The notes under the pieces were generated by a model. It was not told where the DNA came from. It ran no database searches and was given only the letters and a program-made list of their open reading frames with translations. Shown here piece after piece: positions 51,179 to 59,721 of a DNA stretch of 64,000 bases. The stretch comes from Rhizobium sp. 9140 (GTDB lineage Bacteria; Pseudomonadota; Alphaproteobacteria; Rhizobiales; Rhizobiaceae). Both the position numbers and the translations under genes were made by a program. The stretch is from positions 1 through 64,000 of the forward strand of contig NZ_FJUR01000001.1 of assembly GCF_900067135.1 (NCBI RefSeq). The letters run 5' to 3'. Within the stretch, counting starts at the first letter, position 1. The number at the start of each line of letters is the position of its first letter.

Positions 51179-51315
51179 TCAGAAGCAGAATTATATAACT
51201 ACATTTTTTGGGATACTTGAGATTGCAAGCCCTATAATTGGGGTTGTAAAAACGTGAGTTTCAGGCAAGTTTGTAGATGTATAACGCGACAGAACCGTTT
51301 ACTGGAGCGAGAGAA

Positions 51316-51477
51316 ATGAATGATCGCATTCACTTAACACAATTACTAGAAGCAGCGCAGTGCTTGGCTAAACAAAACGGAGACGTGGTGTTAAGCTACT
51401 TGATCAATATGGCACTGTTACATGCAGAGCAGCTCGATAATGACGAGGAGATGGAGACCATCGCCGAACTTGCGTAG
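51316..51477 (+). CDS. Small hypothetical protein
   Basis: 53 residues from the ATG at 51316 (GGAG 8 bases upstream). A helical protein: IHLTQLLEAAQCLAKQNGDV and YLINMALLHAEQLDNDEEME. An AT-richer stretch than its neighbours. Not recognised. Confidence 0.5.
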   Translation: MNDRIHLTQLLEAAQCLAKQNGDVVLSYLINMALLHAEQLDNDEEMETIAELA

Positions 51478-51504
51478 CTGTATGCGGCATCAGAAGGCAC
51501 AACA

Positions 51505-51530
51505 CCGGCCAGCTCATTGGAGCTGGTCGG
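51505..51530 (+). terminator. Hairpin after the 53-residue gene, and adjoining gap
   Basis: CCGGCCAGCTC and GAGCTGGTCGG form an 11-bp stem with an ATTG loop, without T tract. The region 51531-51876 is otherwise poor in signals; one 74-codon rightward frame (51613-51837, GTG start, LKLRESGQFPTPAKLAKSPY) may code for a protein, but I give it low weight. Confidence 0.4.
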
Positions 51531-51876
51531 GAACTCCCGCCAGTCGGGGTACAGGATGTAAGCAGCGTCCTTCTTAGATTAGGCCGATTTCCGCGTAACC
51601 GCATGAAAAGAGGTGATAAATCCAAGAGAGGACGCACCGTCTTTCTTAAAATTGCGTGAGAGCGGCCAATTCCCCACTCCGGCAAAATTGGCAAAATCAC
51701 CGTATCGGGCTGATTTCCTGGCCGGCACGCTGTCAAAAAGTCTTCCAGACATCACCACAAAAACCGTCATCTATCAACGGCCTCCCCGAAATACCCGCAG
51801 CTTCCCAGATCATCCGGGTCATTGCAAAAAGCGGTGACAAACCACATCGGCCACCGCTCACGGCCATCCCGCTTCG

Positions 51877-51984
51877 TCATTTTTTCTTGGCTTGATCGCG
51901 ATGCCACTTGATGGCGAAGAACATGCCCGTACCCAGCACGAGAAGCTTGAGCGGAAAAAAGACGATAGGGAACCAATCCCACAT
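51877..51984 (-). CDS. 35-residue single-span membrane protein
   Basis: Reads MWDWFPIVFFPLKLLVLGTG then MFFAIKWHRDQAKKK. One membrane segment from about 5 to 25 flanked by Trp-rich and Lys-rich ends, with the Lys end expected in the cytoplasm. No overlap with other plausible genes; a weak GGAA precedes the start. It has the look of a conserved small protein, but too short for certainty. Confidence 0.6.
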   Translation of the reverse strand: MWDWFPIVFFPLKLLVLGTGMFFAIKWHRDQAKKK

Positions 51985-52162
51985 TGCGGATATTCCATTC
52001 TGGTATTGCGTGGGGGGAGCAGTACCTCAAGGCCGCTGCGTACAACATCAGCCATGTTGACGCAGGTGAGATCACAAGGTCCATCACGCAGCATATACGG
52101 GCAGGTTGTGGCGGTGATTCCGCCCTCTCCGACGCGTCGGCGAAGCCTACGGCCCTGCCCCC

Positions 52163-53185
52163 TTACGGCGCAGTCTCCGCCCGGATGATCGTGGAATACT
52201 GCGGGCCGTTGGTGGGCTGCGCCAAGGCCTTGGCGCTGATGGCGGCTTTGGCGCGCAGCTCTTTTTCCGGGAGCTTCCAGAGCGTCGCATCCTGATCGAG
52301 GAGGTAGCTCGGGAGATAGCCGGACAGGAGGATGCGCCAGTCCATGGGGATGCCGGGTGTGACCAGACGGGCGAGATCGAAGATGACGGTCGTGCAGTTG
52401 CTGGTCAGCGTATCGTAAAATTGCGGCGTTTCGGCGCGCGCGTTGGCGGCGTGCACATAAGTGAGGAACAGGGCGGCAGCCGCCTGCCGGGGCAGTGCCA
52501 GCGGGTAGAGATAGGTATCCTCGCGGCGCATATTGGTTCTGAGATAAAGGATGTCGCTCTCGTCGGCGGCGATGAAGGCGAGCTCGTAGCTCTTGAAAAA
52601 GCCGGCGATGGAGGAGAACTCTTCCGTTTTCTCACGCCGGATTTCGACCGAGAAGGTCACGCGCTGGCCATCGGCAAAGCTGAAGCTGACGAGCGTATGG
52701 GCGATGGCATCCATGCCCCAGTAGGACAGGACGAGATCCGTGCCGGTGATCGTATCGAGATCGTAGCGGCGGGTTTCCCACAGCGGCTCGGCATCCCGGT
52801 CGCTCGTCCAGCGGAAATTGCGCACGTTGCGGAGCGTGACCACATCTCCGCCCCCCGCATTGTCGTTGCCGATCGTCCCCGTCACAGTGCGAGCAACATC
52901 GGGCGCCCAATCGCGATCGAGCCGCGGGCGGATCGTCTGCCACCAAATGCCCACGGCGAGGAGCCCCACGAGGAAGACGCTGGCGGCGGCCAGCGGATAG
53001 CGGCGGCCGAACACGATGAGGCCGAGGATGAAGACGACCCAGAGAAACACCGCCAAGCCGCGCAGCAGCCCATCGCCGGGAATGCGATACCACAGTGCCA
53101 GCGCCGTCCACACGGTGGCCAGCAAGGCCACGAGCAGAAAGAGCGCGCTAAGGAGGCCGGTGGCAAGGGTCGTGAAAAGTCGCAT
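52163..53185 (-). CDS. DUF4105 (Lnb N-terminal periplasmic domain) membrane protein
   Basis: 340 residues. Three N-terminal membrane segments (about 5-30, 38-60, 64-84), then a periplasmic domain: RNVRNFRWTSDRDAEPLWET, SYWGMDAIAHTLVSFSFADG, and TLTSNCTTVIFDLARL with the Asn-Cys-Thr motif of DUF4105 cysteine-peptidase-like proteins. May handle lipoprotein or lipid substrates; substrate unknown. Confidence 0.85.
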   Translation of the reverse strand: MRLFTTLATGLLSALFLLVALLATVWTALALWYRIPGDGLLRGLAVFLWVVFILGLIVFGRRYPLAAASVFLVGLLAVGIWWQTIRPRLDRDWAPDVARTVTGTIGNDNAGGGDVVTLRNVRNFRWTSDRDAEPLWETRRYDLDTITGTDLVLSYWGMDAIAHTLVSFSFADGQRVTFSVEIRREKTEEFSSIAGFFKSYELAFIAADESDILYLRTNMRREDTYLYPLALPRQAAAALFLTYVHAANARAETPQFYDTLTSNCTTVIFDLARLVTPGIPMDWRILLSGYLPSYLLDQDATLWKLPEKELRAKAAISAKALAQPTNGPQYSTIIRAETAP

Positions 53186-53302
53186 GCTGTGAACCTCTTC
53201 AGGGCGATGATGCCGGTGGTGTTTGGTGCGCGGCTGGCGACTTCGGAGCGTTTCAACGCAATTCCGGACGCAAAACCGCTGCGCACTTTTGCTGCAATTG
53301 CT

Positions 53303-54469
53303 CTATTTCGGCGCGAGAATGCGGCCGGCGACCGTGAACGGGCTTGCCACCACCTGCCCCGCCGCATCGAGAATAAAGGCACCGACATCCCCAGGTGTCG
53401 CCGCGCCGGGCCGGCCGAGCGCGCTGACTTGCGGCGCAAGGGCCGCAAGGCTCGCATAGCGATCATGGCCGAGCCCGTCCGGCGCATTCAGCGAGGTGAT
53501 ATCGACCACGAGGACGCCATAGGCTTTTGCCGTTTCCCGCACCTTCGGATCCTCGACATCCAGCCGACCGACACGCGGCCGGGAACCGCTGAGCAGGCTC
53601 GATGCCGCAAGCGCCTCGTCCTTCGGCGAGACGAGCAGCACCAGCGGCGAGCGCAAGCGGCCGACCACGTCCATCTGGCGGCGGAAAAGGTCCGCGTCGA
53701 TATCGGGTGCCGCAAGGATGACCGTCAGCTTGTCGAGCACATCGCCGCGATCCGTCAGGCGCAGCTGGCGCAGCGATTCCATGATGAGGAAGCCGCCCAT
53801 GCTGTGGCCGAACACGAGGATCTGCCGGACCTTGCGGGTTTCGGCGAGCGCCGCCATCAGCGACACGAGGTCATCGCGGGAGAAGAGCACGGCATCGCGA
53901 TCGGCGAGGTAGCCCGAAAGCGCGCCTTCGGACGGCCAGGAAAACAGCACCGGCGTCGCCTTGCTGCGCGAATCCACGGCCATCTGCGCCAGCCGGAACA
54001 CGCCTTCCTGATAGCGATAGTTGAACCCATGCACGAACAGGCCGATCGTCCCGTCGAAGCCGGGCTGCGAGACGATGGCGGCCACCATGCTGCGCTGGTC
54101 GAGCGCGCGACGTTCGCGCACCGTCATCGCCCGTGTCGGATCGGCCTTTTTCGACGGGTACTCGATGGCCGCGGGCTTGTGCGCTGCGGGTATGGACAGC
54201 CTGTAGCGCTCATAGGTCAAAGTACGGGCACGACCGCTGTCGAAGCCGTCCCCGTCCCGCTCGCGATTGGTGACGGCAAAGAGCGTAAGCGCATTGCCGC
54301 CGGACGCCGCCGCATCCCCCGGCGTGCCTCGAGAAAGGGATACGGGATCGAGCACCGAGGCCGCCGGCCGGCTGGCACAGCCGCCCAAGGTCGTCAGCAG
54401 GGAGAACAGGAGCAGGAGCAAAGCGGGGCGGACACGCGGCGTGATGGCGGCGGCGCGGATCGCGATCAT
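53303..54469 (-). CDS. Alpha/beta hydrolase (DUF900-type) lipoprotein
   Basis: 388 residues. Signal peptide with lipobox LGGC (Cys31). DUF900-type esterase: LFVHGFNYRYQEGVFRLAQM, VLFSWPSEGALSGYLADRD, and nucleophile elbow GHSMGG with Ser. A VILAAPDIDADLF segment and a late His (about 350, GLGHDRYASL) complete the probable triad. Probably an outer- or inner-membrane-bound hydrolase; monocistronic with GAGGAAG before the ATG. Confidence 0.85.
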   Translation of the reverse strand: MIAIRAAAITPRVRPALLLLLFSLLTTLGGCASRPAASVLDPVSLSRGTPGDAAASGGNALTLFAVTNRERDGDGFDSGRARTLTYERYRLSIPAAHKPAAIEYPSKKADPTRAMTVRERRALDQRSMVAAIVSQPGFDGTIGLFVHGFNYRYQEGVFRLAQMAVDSRSKATPVLFSWPSEGALSGYLADRDAVLFSRDDLVSLMAALAETRKVRQILVFGHSMGGFLIMESLRQLRLTDRGDVLDKLTVILAAPDIDADLFRRQMDVVGRLRSPLVLLVSPKDEALAASSLLSGSRPRVGRLDVEDPKVRETAKAYGVLVVDITSLNAPDGLGHDRYASLAALAPQVSALGRPGAATPGDVGAFILDAAGQVVASPFTVAGRILAPK

Positions 54470-54843
54470 CAGGCTTCCTCAAGGGTTCGTGCGCACCGCT
54501 GCGCGGACAGTCTCGGTACCCGGCATACGCCACGGGCACCATGCCGGACAACATAGGGCTGCGCCGGCCCACTGACCATCGCGCGTTTCCAGAAGAACGA
54601 CCTGCATCAAAACCGCGGACGAAAGTCTGTTGCGTTGCTTTTCTCACGCAAAAGACTTTGGGCACTTTGTAACACACGCATGAGACGTATTCGTGACTTT
54701 CATGCAACAGCCCCATTTTTCGAGGTGAGCCAGACCGCATTTTCGGTGCGGTCCCCTCTACTGCTCGCGTGAAAACCGGCTACTTACCGATCATCCGACG
54801 CACACTTGCTGATTGCGCCGCTCTCTTTTTGAAGGATAGCTTC
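54470..54843. other. Intergenic region between divergent hydrolase and barrel genes
   Basis: 374 bases without a convincing gene. It must hold the promoters of the two divergent neighbours. AAGGATAG just before 54844 is the barrel gene's ribosome binding site. I see no palindrome or repeat that stands out. Confidence 0.5.
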
Positions 54844-55587
54844 ATGACCCGCTTTACCAAGATCCTGCTCGCTGGCGCCGCTCTGGCGGCTTCCGGCTCC
54901 ATCGTCCGCGCCGCAGATCTGACCGAGCCGGTCGGCCCGGTCGTCGTGGAAACCAGTGGCGGCTTCTACCTCGGCTCGGTCAGCAGCCTGACCTTCCTCG
55001 ACGACACGTCGTTTGCCGCTGGCGGCGCACGCGTCGGCACGGATTACGACGTCGGCTACTATAGCGGCGTTCGCGCCGGTTACAGCTTCGGCGACATGGG
55101 CTACGTCTCTCCCCGCGTCGAACTGGAAGTCGGCTACGGCAACGCTTCGGTCGACAATCACCGTGTCAGCGGCGTCGGCGCCATCAGCTCCATCGACAGC
55201 TTCGGCGACGCAAGCACCATCCAGGGCTACGTCAACGGCTACCTCGACATTCCGCTCGGCGGCCAGCTTTCGGCCATCACGCCCTACGTCGGCGGCGGTG
55301 TCGGCGTCATGAACCTCGAGCTGCGTCGCCAGGGCGTTGCCGGCGTTGCCACGCTGATGGACGATGACGACACGCGCTTCGCCTATCACCTGGACGCCGG
55401 CGTCGGCATCAACATCCAGGAACTGGGCCTGTTCACCAACTTCGCCCTGCTGACCAACACCACCTTCGACATCGGCTACCGCTTCACCGCGGCCGACGAT
55501 TTCTCCTTCACGGCACGTGACGGCTCGCGTTCGGAAACCGATTTCCGCAGCCACGCCGTCATCGTCGGCTTCCGCAAGAGCTTCTAA
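54844..55587 (+). CDS. Outer-membrane beta-barrel protein
   Basis: 247 residues; ATG at 54844 with AAGGA upstream (an earlier frame start lacks it). Signal peptide RFTKILLAGAALAASGSIVRA cut before ADLTEP. Alternating strands and turns (GVRAGYSFGDMGYVSPRVEL, ITPYVGGGVGVMNLEL, NFALLTNTTFDIGYRFT) with terminal GFRKSF, a C-terminal Phe typical of BamA recognition. Resembles the rhizobial ropB/Omp25-type surface proteins. Confidence 0.82.
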   Translation: MTRFTKILLAGAALAASGSIVRAADLTEPVGPVVVETSGGFYLGSVSSLTFLDDTSFAAGGARVGTDYDVGYYSGVRAGYSFGDMGYVSPRVELEVGYGNASVDNHRVSGVGAISSIDSFGDASTIQGYVNGYLDIPLGGQLSAITPYVGGGVGVMNLELRRQGVAGVATLMDDDDTRFAYHLDAGVGINIQELGLFTNFALLTNTTFDIGYRFTAADDFSFTARDGSRSETDFRSHAVIVGFRKSF

Positions 55588-55610
55588 GAGTTTTACGATC
55601 CTTCGAGCGC

Positions 55611-55642
55611 AAAAAGCCGGCTGGTCTACCAGCCGGCTTTTT
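55611..55642 (+). terminator. Rho-independent terminator after barrel gene
   Basis: Perfect 14-bp arms AAAAAGCCGGCTGG and CCAGCCGGCTTTTT with a TCTA loop, 23 bases after the stop. The A/T tails on both sides make it bidirectional, so it also serves the leftward gene ending at 55692. Confidence 0.85.
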
Positions 55643-55691
55643 CGTGTCTCGGGCTCTCAAAGTCCGGCCGCTCGACAGGGCTGTACGAGCG

Positions 55692-55924
55692 TCAGGCCGT
55701 TGCGTGAATAGGAACCCGCTCCACCACGTAATAGGGGCCATCCACCGACAGGGAAAATTCGCTGCGGCCGCATCGGCTCGCATATTTGCAGACGCCGTTG
55801 ACTTTCGGCTCGTCGAAATCGGTTACCACCAGAAGATGTGCCCGCAGCTCGACATCCGTCAGTTCGACCGGATTCCGGGCAAGCTTGCCCGCCTGAAAAA
55901 CGCTCAGCCGATATTCTTTATCAT
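55692..55924 (-). pseudogene. Small hypothetical gene, start codon out of frame by one base
   Basis: A coding-like frame of 76 residues (KEYRLSVFQAGKLARNPVEL, LVVTDFDEPKVNGVCKYASR, SLSVDGPYYVVERVP) has no in-frame start; an ATG with GGAGGAG stands at 55922-55924 one base out of frame. One missing G after the ATG (ATG-GAT-AAA) would restore it. Either a sequencing indel or a recent loss. It follows the 74-residue gene at 55947 by 23 bases. Confidence 0.45.
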
Positions 55925-55946
55925 GTCCGTCTCCTCCGTTTTAAAG

Positions 55947-56171
55947 CTATGACGAGAGAATCTTCTCGATCACGTAGCCGGTCTGCTCATCCTCGGTGAA
56001 CAGCTGGCAGCGGCCTGTATCTTCGACATGCTGGTAGATATAGTCGGCCCGGGCTTCGTTGTTGTCGCTGGCAATCATCAACGTGCGACGGAGCGCCTGA
56101 CTGCTCAGTGTCACCGCCGGGAGCGCCAGCCGTCCGTGCATGAAGATGCTGAAGCGGAAGTTCGGGTGCAT
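55947..56171 (-). CDS. Small hypothetical protein
   Basis: 74 residues. HPNFRFSIFMHGRLALPAVT, SDNNEARADYIYQHVEDTGR and EQTGYVIEKILSS. Probably co-transcribed with the following small gene (55692-55924). Not recognised. Confidence 0.5.
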   Translation of the reverse strand: MHPNFRFSIFMHGRLALPAVTLSSQALRRTLMIASDNNEARADYIYQHVEDTGRCQLFTEDEQTGYVIEKILSS

Positions 56172-56351
56172 GTCGATATTCCATGTTGCTGCACGCGAAA
56201 GATAGCACCGAACAGACAGCTTGTGGTTCTATGTCGGGAAACGTACCGACGGGCTTCCCCGTCACGTGGGCGGAACGACCCCGCAACTGGATCGGGAGAG
56301 CGTACGCATCCGAGGTGGGCCGCCTTGTAGGAGCTGTCGGATCTGGCACTG

Positions 56352-56381
56352 ACTGTCCTTATTGACGTCAATATGGACAGT
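56352..56381. promoter_or_regulatory. 30-bp palindrome just before the IS66 tnpA
   Basis: ACTGTCC ... ATTGAC/GTCAAT ... GGACAGT: a 30-bp inverted repeat around GACGTC with a single mismatched pair. It ends 5 bases before the tnpA start. Likely an operator or translational-attenuation hairpin that keeps IS66 transposition low; not one of the ends of the element. Confidence 0.5.
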
Positions 56382-56386
56382 GCGGA

Positions 56387-56758
56387 ATGGAACGACTTGA
56401 GATTGTCGATAGCGGGCGACGTCGTCGCTTCAGCAAAGAGATGAAGCTGCAGATTGTCGCCGAGAGCTATTCGGAACCTGGCTTGTGTGCGACGACGGCG
56501 CGGCGACATGGCATATCGCGCTCGCAGTTATATGAATGGCGCCGGCTCGCACGAGCGTGGCAACTGGATGTTGCGTCGCCTGTGAGCGGCTTTGTCCCCG
56601 CGCTGCTTGTCCCAGAGGTAGAGCCAGCAGCAGGGTCATTGCCCACCGTCGGCCGGATGGATGTTGTCAGCGCGAACGGTCGTCGCGTGATCGTGGACCG
56701 CGATGTCGACGTTGAGGCGCTGCTTCGGATCCTGCGCGGACTGGAGGCGCTGCGGTGA
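56387..56758 (+). CDS. tnpA: IS66-family accessory protein TnpA
   Basis: 123 residues. HTH in FSKEMKLQIVAESYSEPGLC ... ATTARRHGISRSQLYEWRRL, typical of IS66 OrfA/IS3-like HTH. C-terminal half is Pro/Val-rich. Starts ATGGAACGACTT, couples to tnpB by ATGA. Confidence 0.88.
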   Translation: MERLEIVDSGRRRRFSKEMKLQIVAESYSEPGLCATTARRHGISRSQLYEWRRLARAWQLDVASPVSGFVPALLVPEVEPAAGSLPTVGRMDVVSANGRRVIVDRDVDVEALLRILRGLEALR

Positions 56759-57108
56759 ACCTTTTTCCGATGGGAACAGGCGTCAAGGTCTGGCTTTCGA
56801 CTGGGTTCACGGACATGCGCTGTGGCTTTCCGTCGCTGGCGCTTCGGGTTCAGGAGGTTCTGAAGCACGATCCGTTGTCAGGGCATCTCTTCGTCTTCAG
56901 GGGGCGCAGATCGGATATTCTGAAGATCATCTGGCATGATGGTCTGGGTGCCTGTCTTTTTACCCGGCGGTTGGAGAAGGGCCGGTTTATCTGGCCGAAT
57001 ATGGAGGGCGGGGCGGTAGCGATCTCACCGGCGCAATTGTCCTATTTGTTGTCCGGGATCGACTGGCGCAATCCGCAGGAAACCTGGCGACCGACACGGG
57101 TCGGATAG
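56755..57108 (+). CDS. tnpB: IS66-family Orf2-like protein TnpB
   Basis: 117 residues. FPMGTGVKVWLSTGFTDMRC, GHLFVFRGRRSDILKIIWHD, GLGACLFTRRLEKGRFIWP are the family core (IS66 Orf2). Required for transposition, mechanism unknown. Ends 45 bp before tnpC. Confidence 0.92.
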   Translation: MNLFPMGTGVKVWLSTGFTDMRCGFPSLALRVQEVLKHDPLSGHLFVFRGRRSDILKIIWHDGLGACLFTRRLEKGRFIWPNMEGGAVAISPAQLSYLLSGIDWRNPQETWRPTRVG

Positions 57109-57153
57109 CATTATTACATTGAAAATATTGAGTTAATCTGATCGAATGGCTTC

Positions 57154-58854
57154 ATGACTTCGAAGCCTTTGGATCTTCCTGCGGACCTTGCGAGCGCCTA
57201 TCTGGCGCTGCTTTCCAAGCGTGAAATATTGCAGGCTGAACATGATGGCGTTGTTGCCGAGCGCGATACTGTCGTCGCCGAGCGGGACATTGCGGTGGCG
57301 CAAGCCGCCAATGCCCAGGCGATGCTGTCCGACAGCGAGGCGTTGATCGCCAAACTGGAGCTGGCGATCGAAAAGCTGAGGCGGGAGCTTCGCGGAAAGC
57401 GTTCCGAACGCACCGCGCGATTGCTTGACCAGATGGAATTGCAGCTCGAGGAGCTGGTGATGGCCGCGACAGAGGACGAGGTTGCAGCGCAGGCTGCTGC
57501 CGCCAAGACCGCGAGCGTACGTTCGTTCACACGCAAGCGGCCGGTGCGAAAGCCTTGGCCGGAGGATGTAGAACGCAAGCGTGTGGTCATCGATCCTCCC
57601 AGCACTTGTGCATGCTGTGGCGGATCCCGGCTTTCCAAGCTGGGCGAGGATATGACCGAAACGCTGGAGGAGATCCCGCGCCGGTTTATTGTGATCGAAA
57701 CCGTACGGGAAAAATTTACCTGCCGGGACTGCGAGGCGATCAGCCAGCCGCCGGCGCCGTTCCATGCCACGCCGCGTGGCTTCATCGGTCCTCATCTGCT
57801 GGCGACGATCTTGTTCGATAAGTTCGGCATGCATAGTCCGCTCAACCGGCAGAGCACCCGGTTCAAATGCGAGGGCATCGAGCTTTCGACCTCGACGTTG
57901 GCCGACCAGGTCGGGTATGGGACAGCCGCGCTGCTGCCGATCTTTGATCTGATCGAGGCGCATGTCTTCGCGGCCGAGCGCCTTTTTGGCGACGACACCA
58001 CTATTCCCATTCAGGCCAAAGACAAATGCACGACCGGGCGAATATTGACCTACGTGTGCGATGACCGGCCCTACGGCGGCGCGGCTGCACCGGCGGCCAT
58101 ATACTATGCGTCGAGCGACCGGCGCGGCGAGCATCCGCAGAAGCACCTGGCCGGGTATGGCGGCATTCTGCAGAGTGATTGCTACAATGGCTTCGAACCG
58201 CTCAGTGTCGCCGAAAAGAAAGCCGTACCGATCACCTTCGCCTTTTGCCATGCGCACGCGCGGCGCAAATTCTTTGAGTTGGCCGACATCCAGAAAAGTG
58301 CCCGCGACCGCAAACGCAAAGGCAAGCCGATCTCGCCGATCGCCCTGGAGGCCGTCCAACGGTACGACGCGCTGTTTGAGATCGAGCGCCAGATCAATGG
58401 ATTGAGCGCCGCAGAACGATTGGCCGCGCGGCAGGAAAACAGCAAACCGCTGTTCGATGACATGCACGCGTGGCTGAAACGGGAGCGCGCCACGCTCAGC
58501 AAATCGTCCGAGGTGATCGAGCCGATCGATTACATGCTGAAGCGCTGGGATGGCTTTGCGCGTTTCCTCGACGATGGCCGGATTTGTCTCACGAACAATG
58601 CGGCCGAACGCGCTCTGAGAGGAATTGCACTCGGGCGTCGAAACTGGACCTTCGCCGGCTCCCAGCGTGGGGCCGATCGTGCCGCCATCATGCTCTGCGT
58701 CATCACGACCTGCCGTCTCAACGACGTCGACCCAAAGGCGTGGCTCGCCGATGTGTTCGCCCGCATCGCCGATCTTCCCGTCTCCCGCCTGCACGAACTG
58801 CTGCCCTGGCAATGGAAGGCCCACAAAGAGACGGTTATTGCGGCGGCCGCGTAA
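57154..58854 (+). CDS. tnpC: IS66-family transposase TnpC
   Basis: 566 residues. N-terminal coiled coil (ALIAKLELAIEKLRRELRGK), zinc ribbon CACC ... CRDC (152-193), then the DDE core with D280/281 (LFGDDTTIPI), D342 (QSDCYNGF) and E485 (NNAAERALRG). Complete and of normal length; likely functional. Confidence 0.93.
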   Translation: MTSKPLDLPADLASAYLALLSKREILQAEHDGVVAERDTVVAERDIAVAQAANAQAMLSDSEALIAKLELAIEKLRRELRGKRSERTARLLDQMELQLEELVMAATEDEVAAQAAAAKTASVRSFTRKRPVRKPWPEDVERKRVVIDPPSTCACCGGSRLSKLGEDMTETLEEIPRRFIVIETVREKFTCRDCEAISQPPAPFHATPRGFIGPHLLATILFDKFGMHSPLNRQSTRFKCEGIELSTSTLADQVGYGTAALLPIFDLIEAHVFAAERLFGDDTTIPIQAKDKCTTGRILTYVCDDRPYGGAAAPAAIYYASSDRRGEHPQKHLAGYGGILQSDCYNGFEPLSVAEKKAVPITFAFCHAHARRKFFELADIQKSARDRKRKGKPISPIALEAVQRYDALFEIERQINGLSAAERLAARQENSKPLFDDMHAWLKRERATLSKSSEVIEPIDYMLKRWDGFARFLDDGRICLTNNAAERALRGIALGRRNWTFAGSQRGADRAAIMLCVITTCRLNDVDPKAWLADVFARIADLPVSRLHELLPWQWKAHKETVIAAAA

Positions 58855-59068
58855 ACAGCTCCTGGAACAACGCTTCCGAACGCGCCAAGCCTTCATCGGT
58901 CAGGATCAATGACTTCAACTTGTTGACTGGATCGCCGATCAAGCCCTTCTTGTGAAGCCGATCCGTCGTTGCCCAGTCGAAACCCTTCCAGGCCCAACGC
59001 TCGTTATGCAGCGTCAGCCATAGCAGCGCCAGAACGGCATCATCGATTTTGTCCTCATCGATCTCCAT
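58835..59068 (-). CDS. DUF6429 family protein associated with IS66
   Basis: 77 residues. DKIDDAVLALLWLTLHNERW and DWATTDRLHKKGLIGDPVNK, with LKSLILTDEGLARSEALFQE, are DUF6429 features; such genes recur beside IS66 elements in Rhizobiales. The last 20 bp overlap the end of tnpC on the opposite strand. It looks like a small winged-helix; possibly a regulator of the transposon. Confidence 0.75.
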   Translation of the reverse strand: MEIDEDKIDDAVLALLWLTLHNERWAWKGFDWATTDRLHKKGLIGDPVNKLKSLILTDEGLARSEALFQELFTRPPQ

Positions 59069-59189
59069 GAACCGACGTTACCACGCGCGGCACCCAAAAT
59101 CATGCGGCCCTGCTCGGATGGATACGGGAGAGCGGGCAGAAAGGGATGAGCATGGCGCGCAACACCACGAAGAGAGCGAATTTCGCGTG

Positions 59190-59639
59190 ACGCCGTCCGA
59201 TACCGGAGCCAGCCTTGCCAGCCACCTCGCGCCCCTGCCCCTTTCCGGCCGGAGTTGCCGCACCTGCACACTGTGCTGCCGCCTGCCGGATATCGACGCG
59301 CTGGAAAAGCCGGCCAACGCCTGGTGCCGCCATTGCGTGGCGGAGCGCGGCTGCACGATCTACGCCGTGCGGCCGACGCTCTGTCGCGACTTCCTCTGTG
59401 CGTGGATGACGAAGCCGGACCTCGATGCGGAATGGGACCCGCTGGTCGCGCATATGATGGTGTACGAGCAGGGGCCGCAGACGACCGTGCTGGTCGATCC
59501 GGATCATCCCGCGATCTGGAAGCAGGCGCCCTATAAAATCCTCTTGGAGCGCTGGGCCGCCGAGGCCCAAACGCGAGGCGGCTATGTCATCGTGTTCGTG
59601 GGCGACGATGTCTTCAAGGTCGAGCCTGCCCAAACCTGA
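59190..59639 (+). CDS. YkgJ-like cysteine-cluster protein
   Basis: About 149 residues from a GTG at 59190; an upstream ATG at 59118 is possible. SCRTCTLCCRLPDIDALEKP, WCRHCVAERGCTIYAVRPTL, CRDFLCAW give a CxxCxxCC ... CxxC ... C pattern of YkgJ/zinc- or iron-chelating domain proteins. The acceptor or substrate is unknown. Reading frame joins the IS66 right flank, so insertion may have removed its original upstream region. Confidence 0.7.
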   Translation, partial: TPSDTGASLASHLAPLPLSGRSCRTCTLCCRLPDIDALEKPANAWCRHCVAERGCTIYAVRPTLCRDFLCAWMTKPDLDAEWDPLVAHMMVYEQGPQTTVLVDPDHPAIWKQAPYKILLERWAAEAQTRGGYVIVFVGDDVFKVEPAQT

Positions 59640-59721
59640 TCGCCCGGCCTGATTTCCGGGCCTCATCGCGTTCGATCATGGCATCCGGGACCGCAGCGCG
59701 ACCCCGGAACACATCATCCTA

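Larger units (their letters stand above)
56387..59068 (+). mobile_element. IS66-family element with tnpA-tnpB-tnpC and a DUF6429 gene
   Basis: Three ordered IS66 genes with the usual ATGA coupling between tnpA and tnpB, plus a converging DUF6429 gene. Terminal inverted repeats could not be assigned with confidence: GTAGGAG on the left (about 56326) and GTAACGTCGG on the right (reverse, near 59083) are only loosely alike, and no 8-bp duplication was found. Confidence 0.7.

Noticed and set aside
51613..51837. 74-codon rightward frame as a gene
   Set aside because: GTG start with poor ribosome binding site and two alternative overlapping frames; kept only as a remark in the gap description.
56326..59087. 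Exact inverted repeats and 8-bp duplication for IS66
   Set aside because: Best candidate ends align only with a gap and the flanking 8-mers differ, so I report the element only by its genes.
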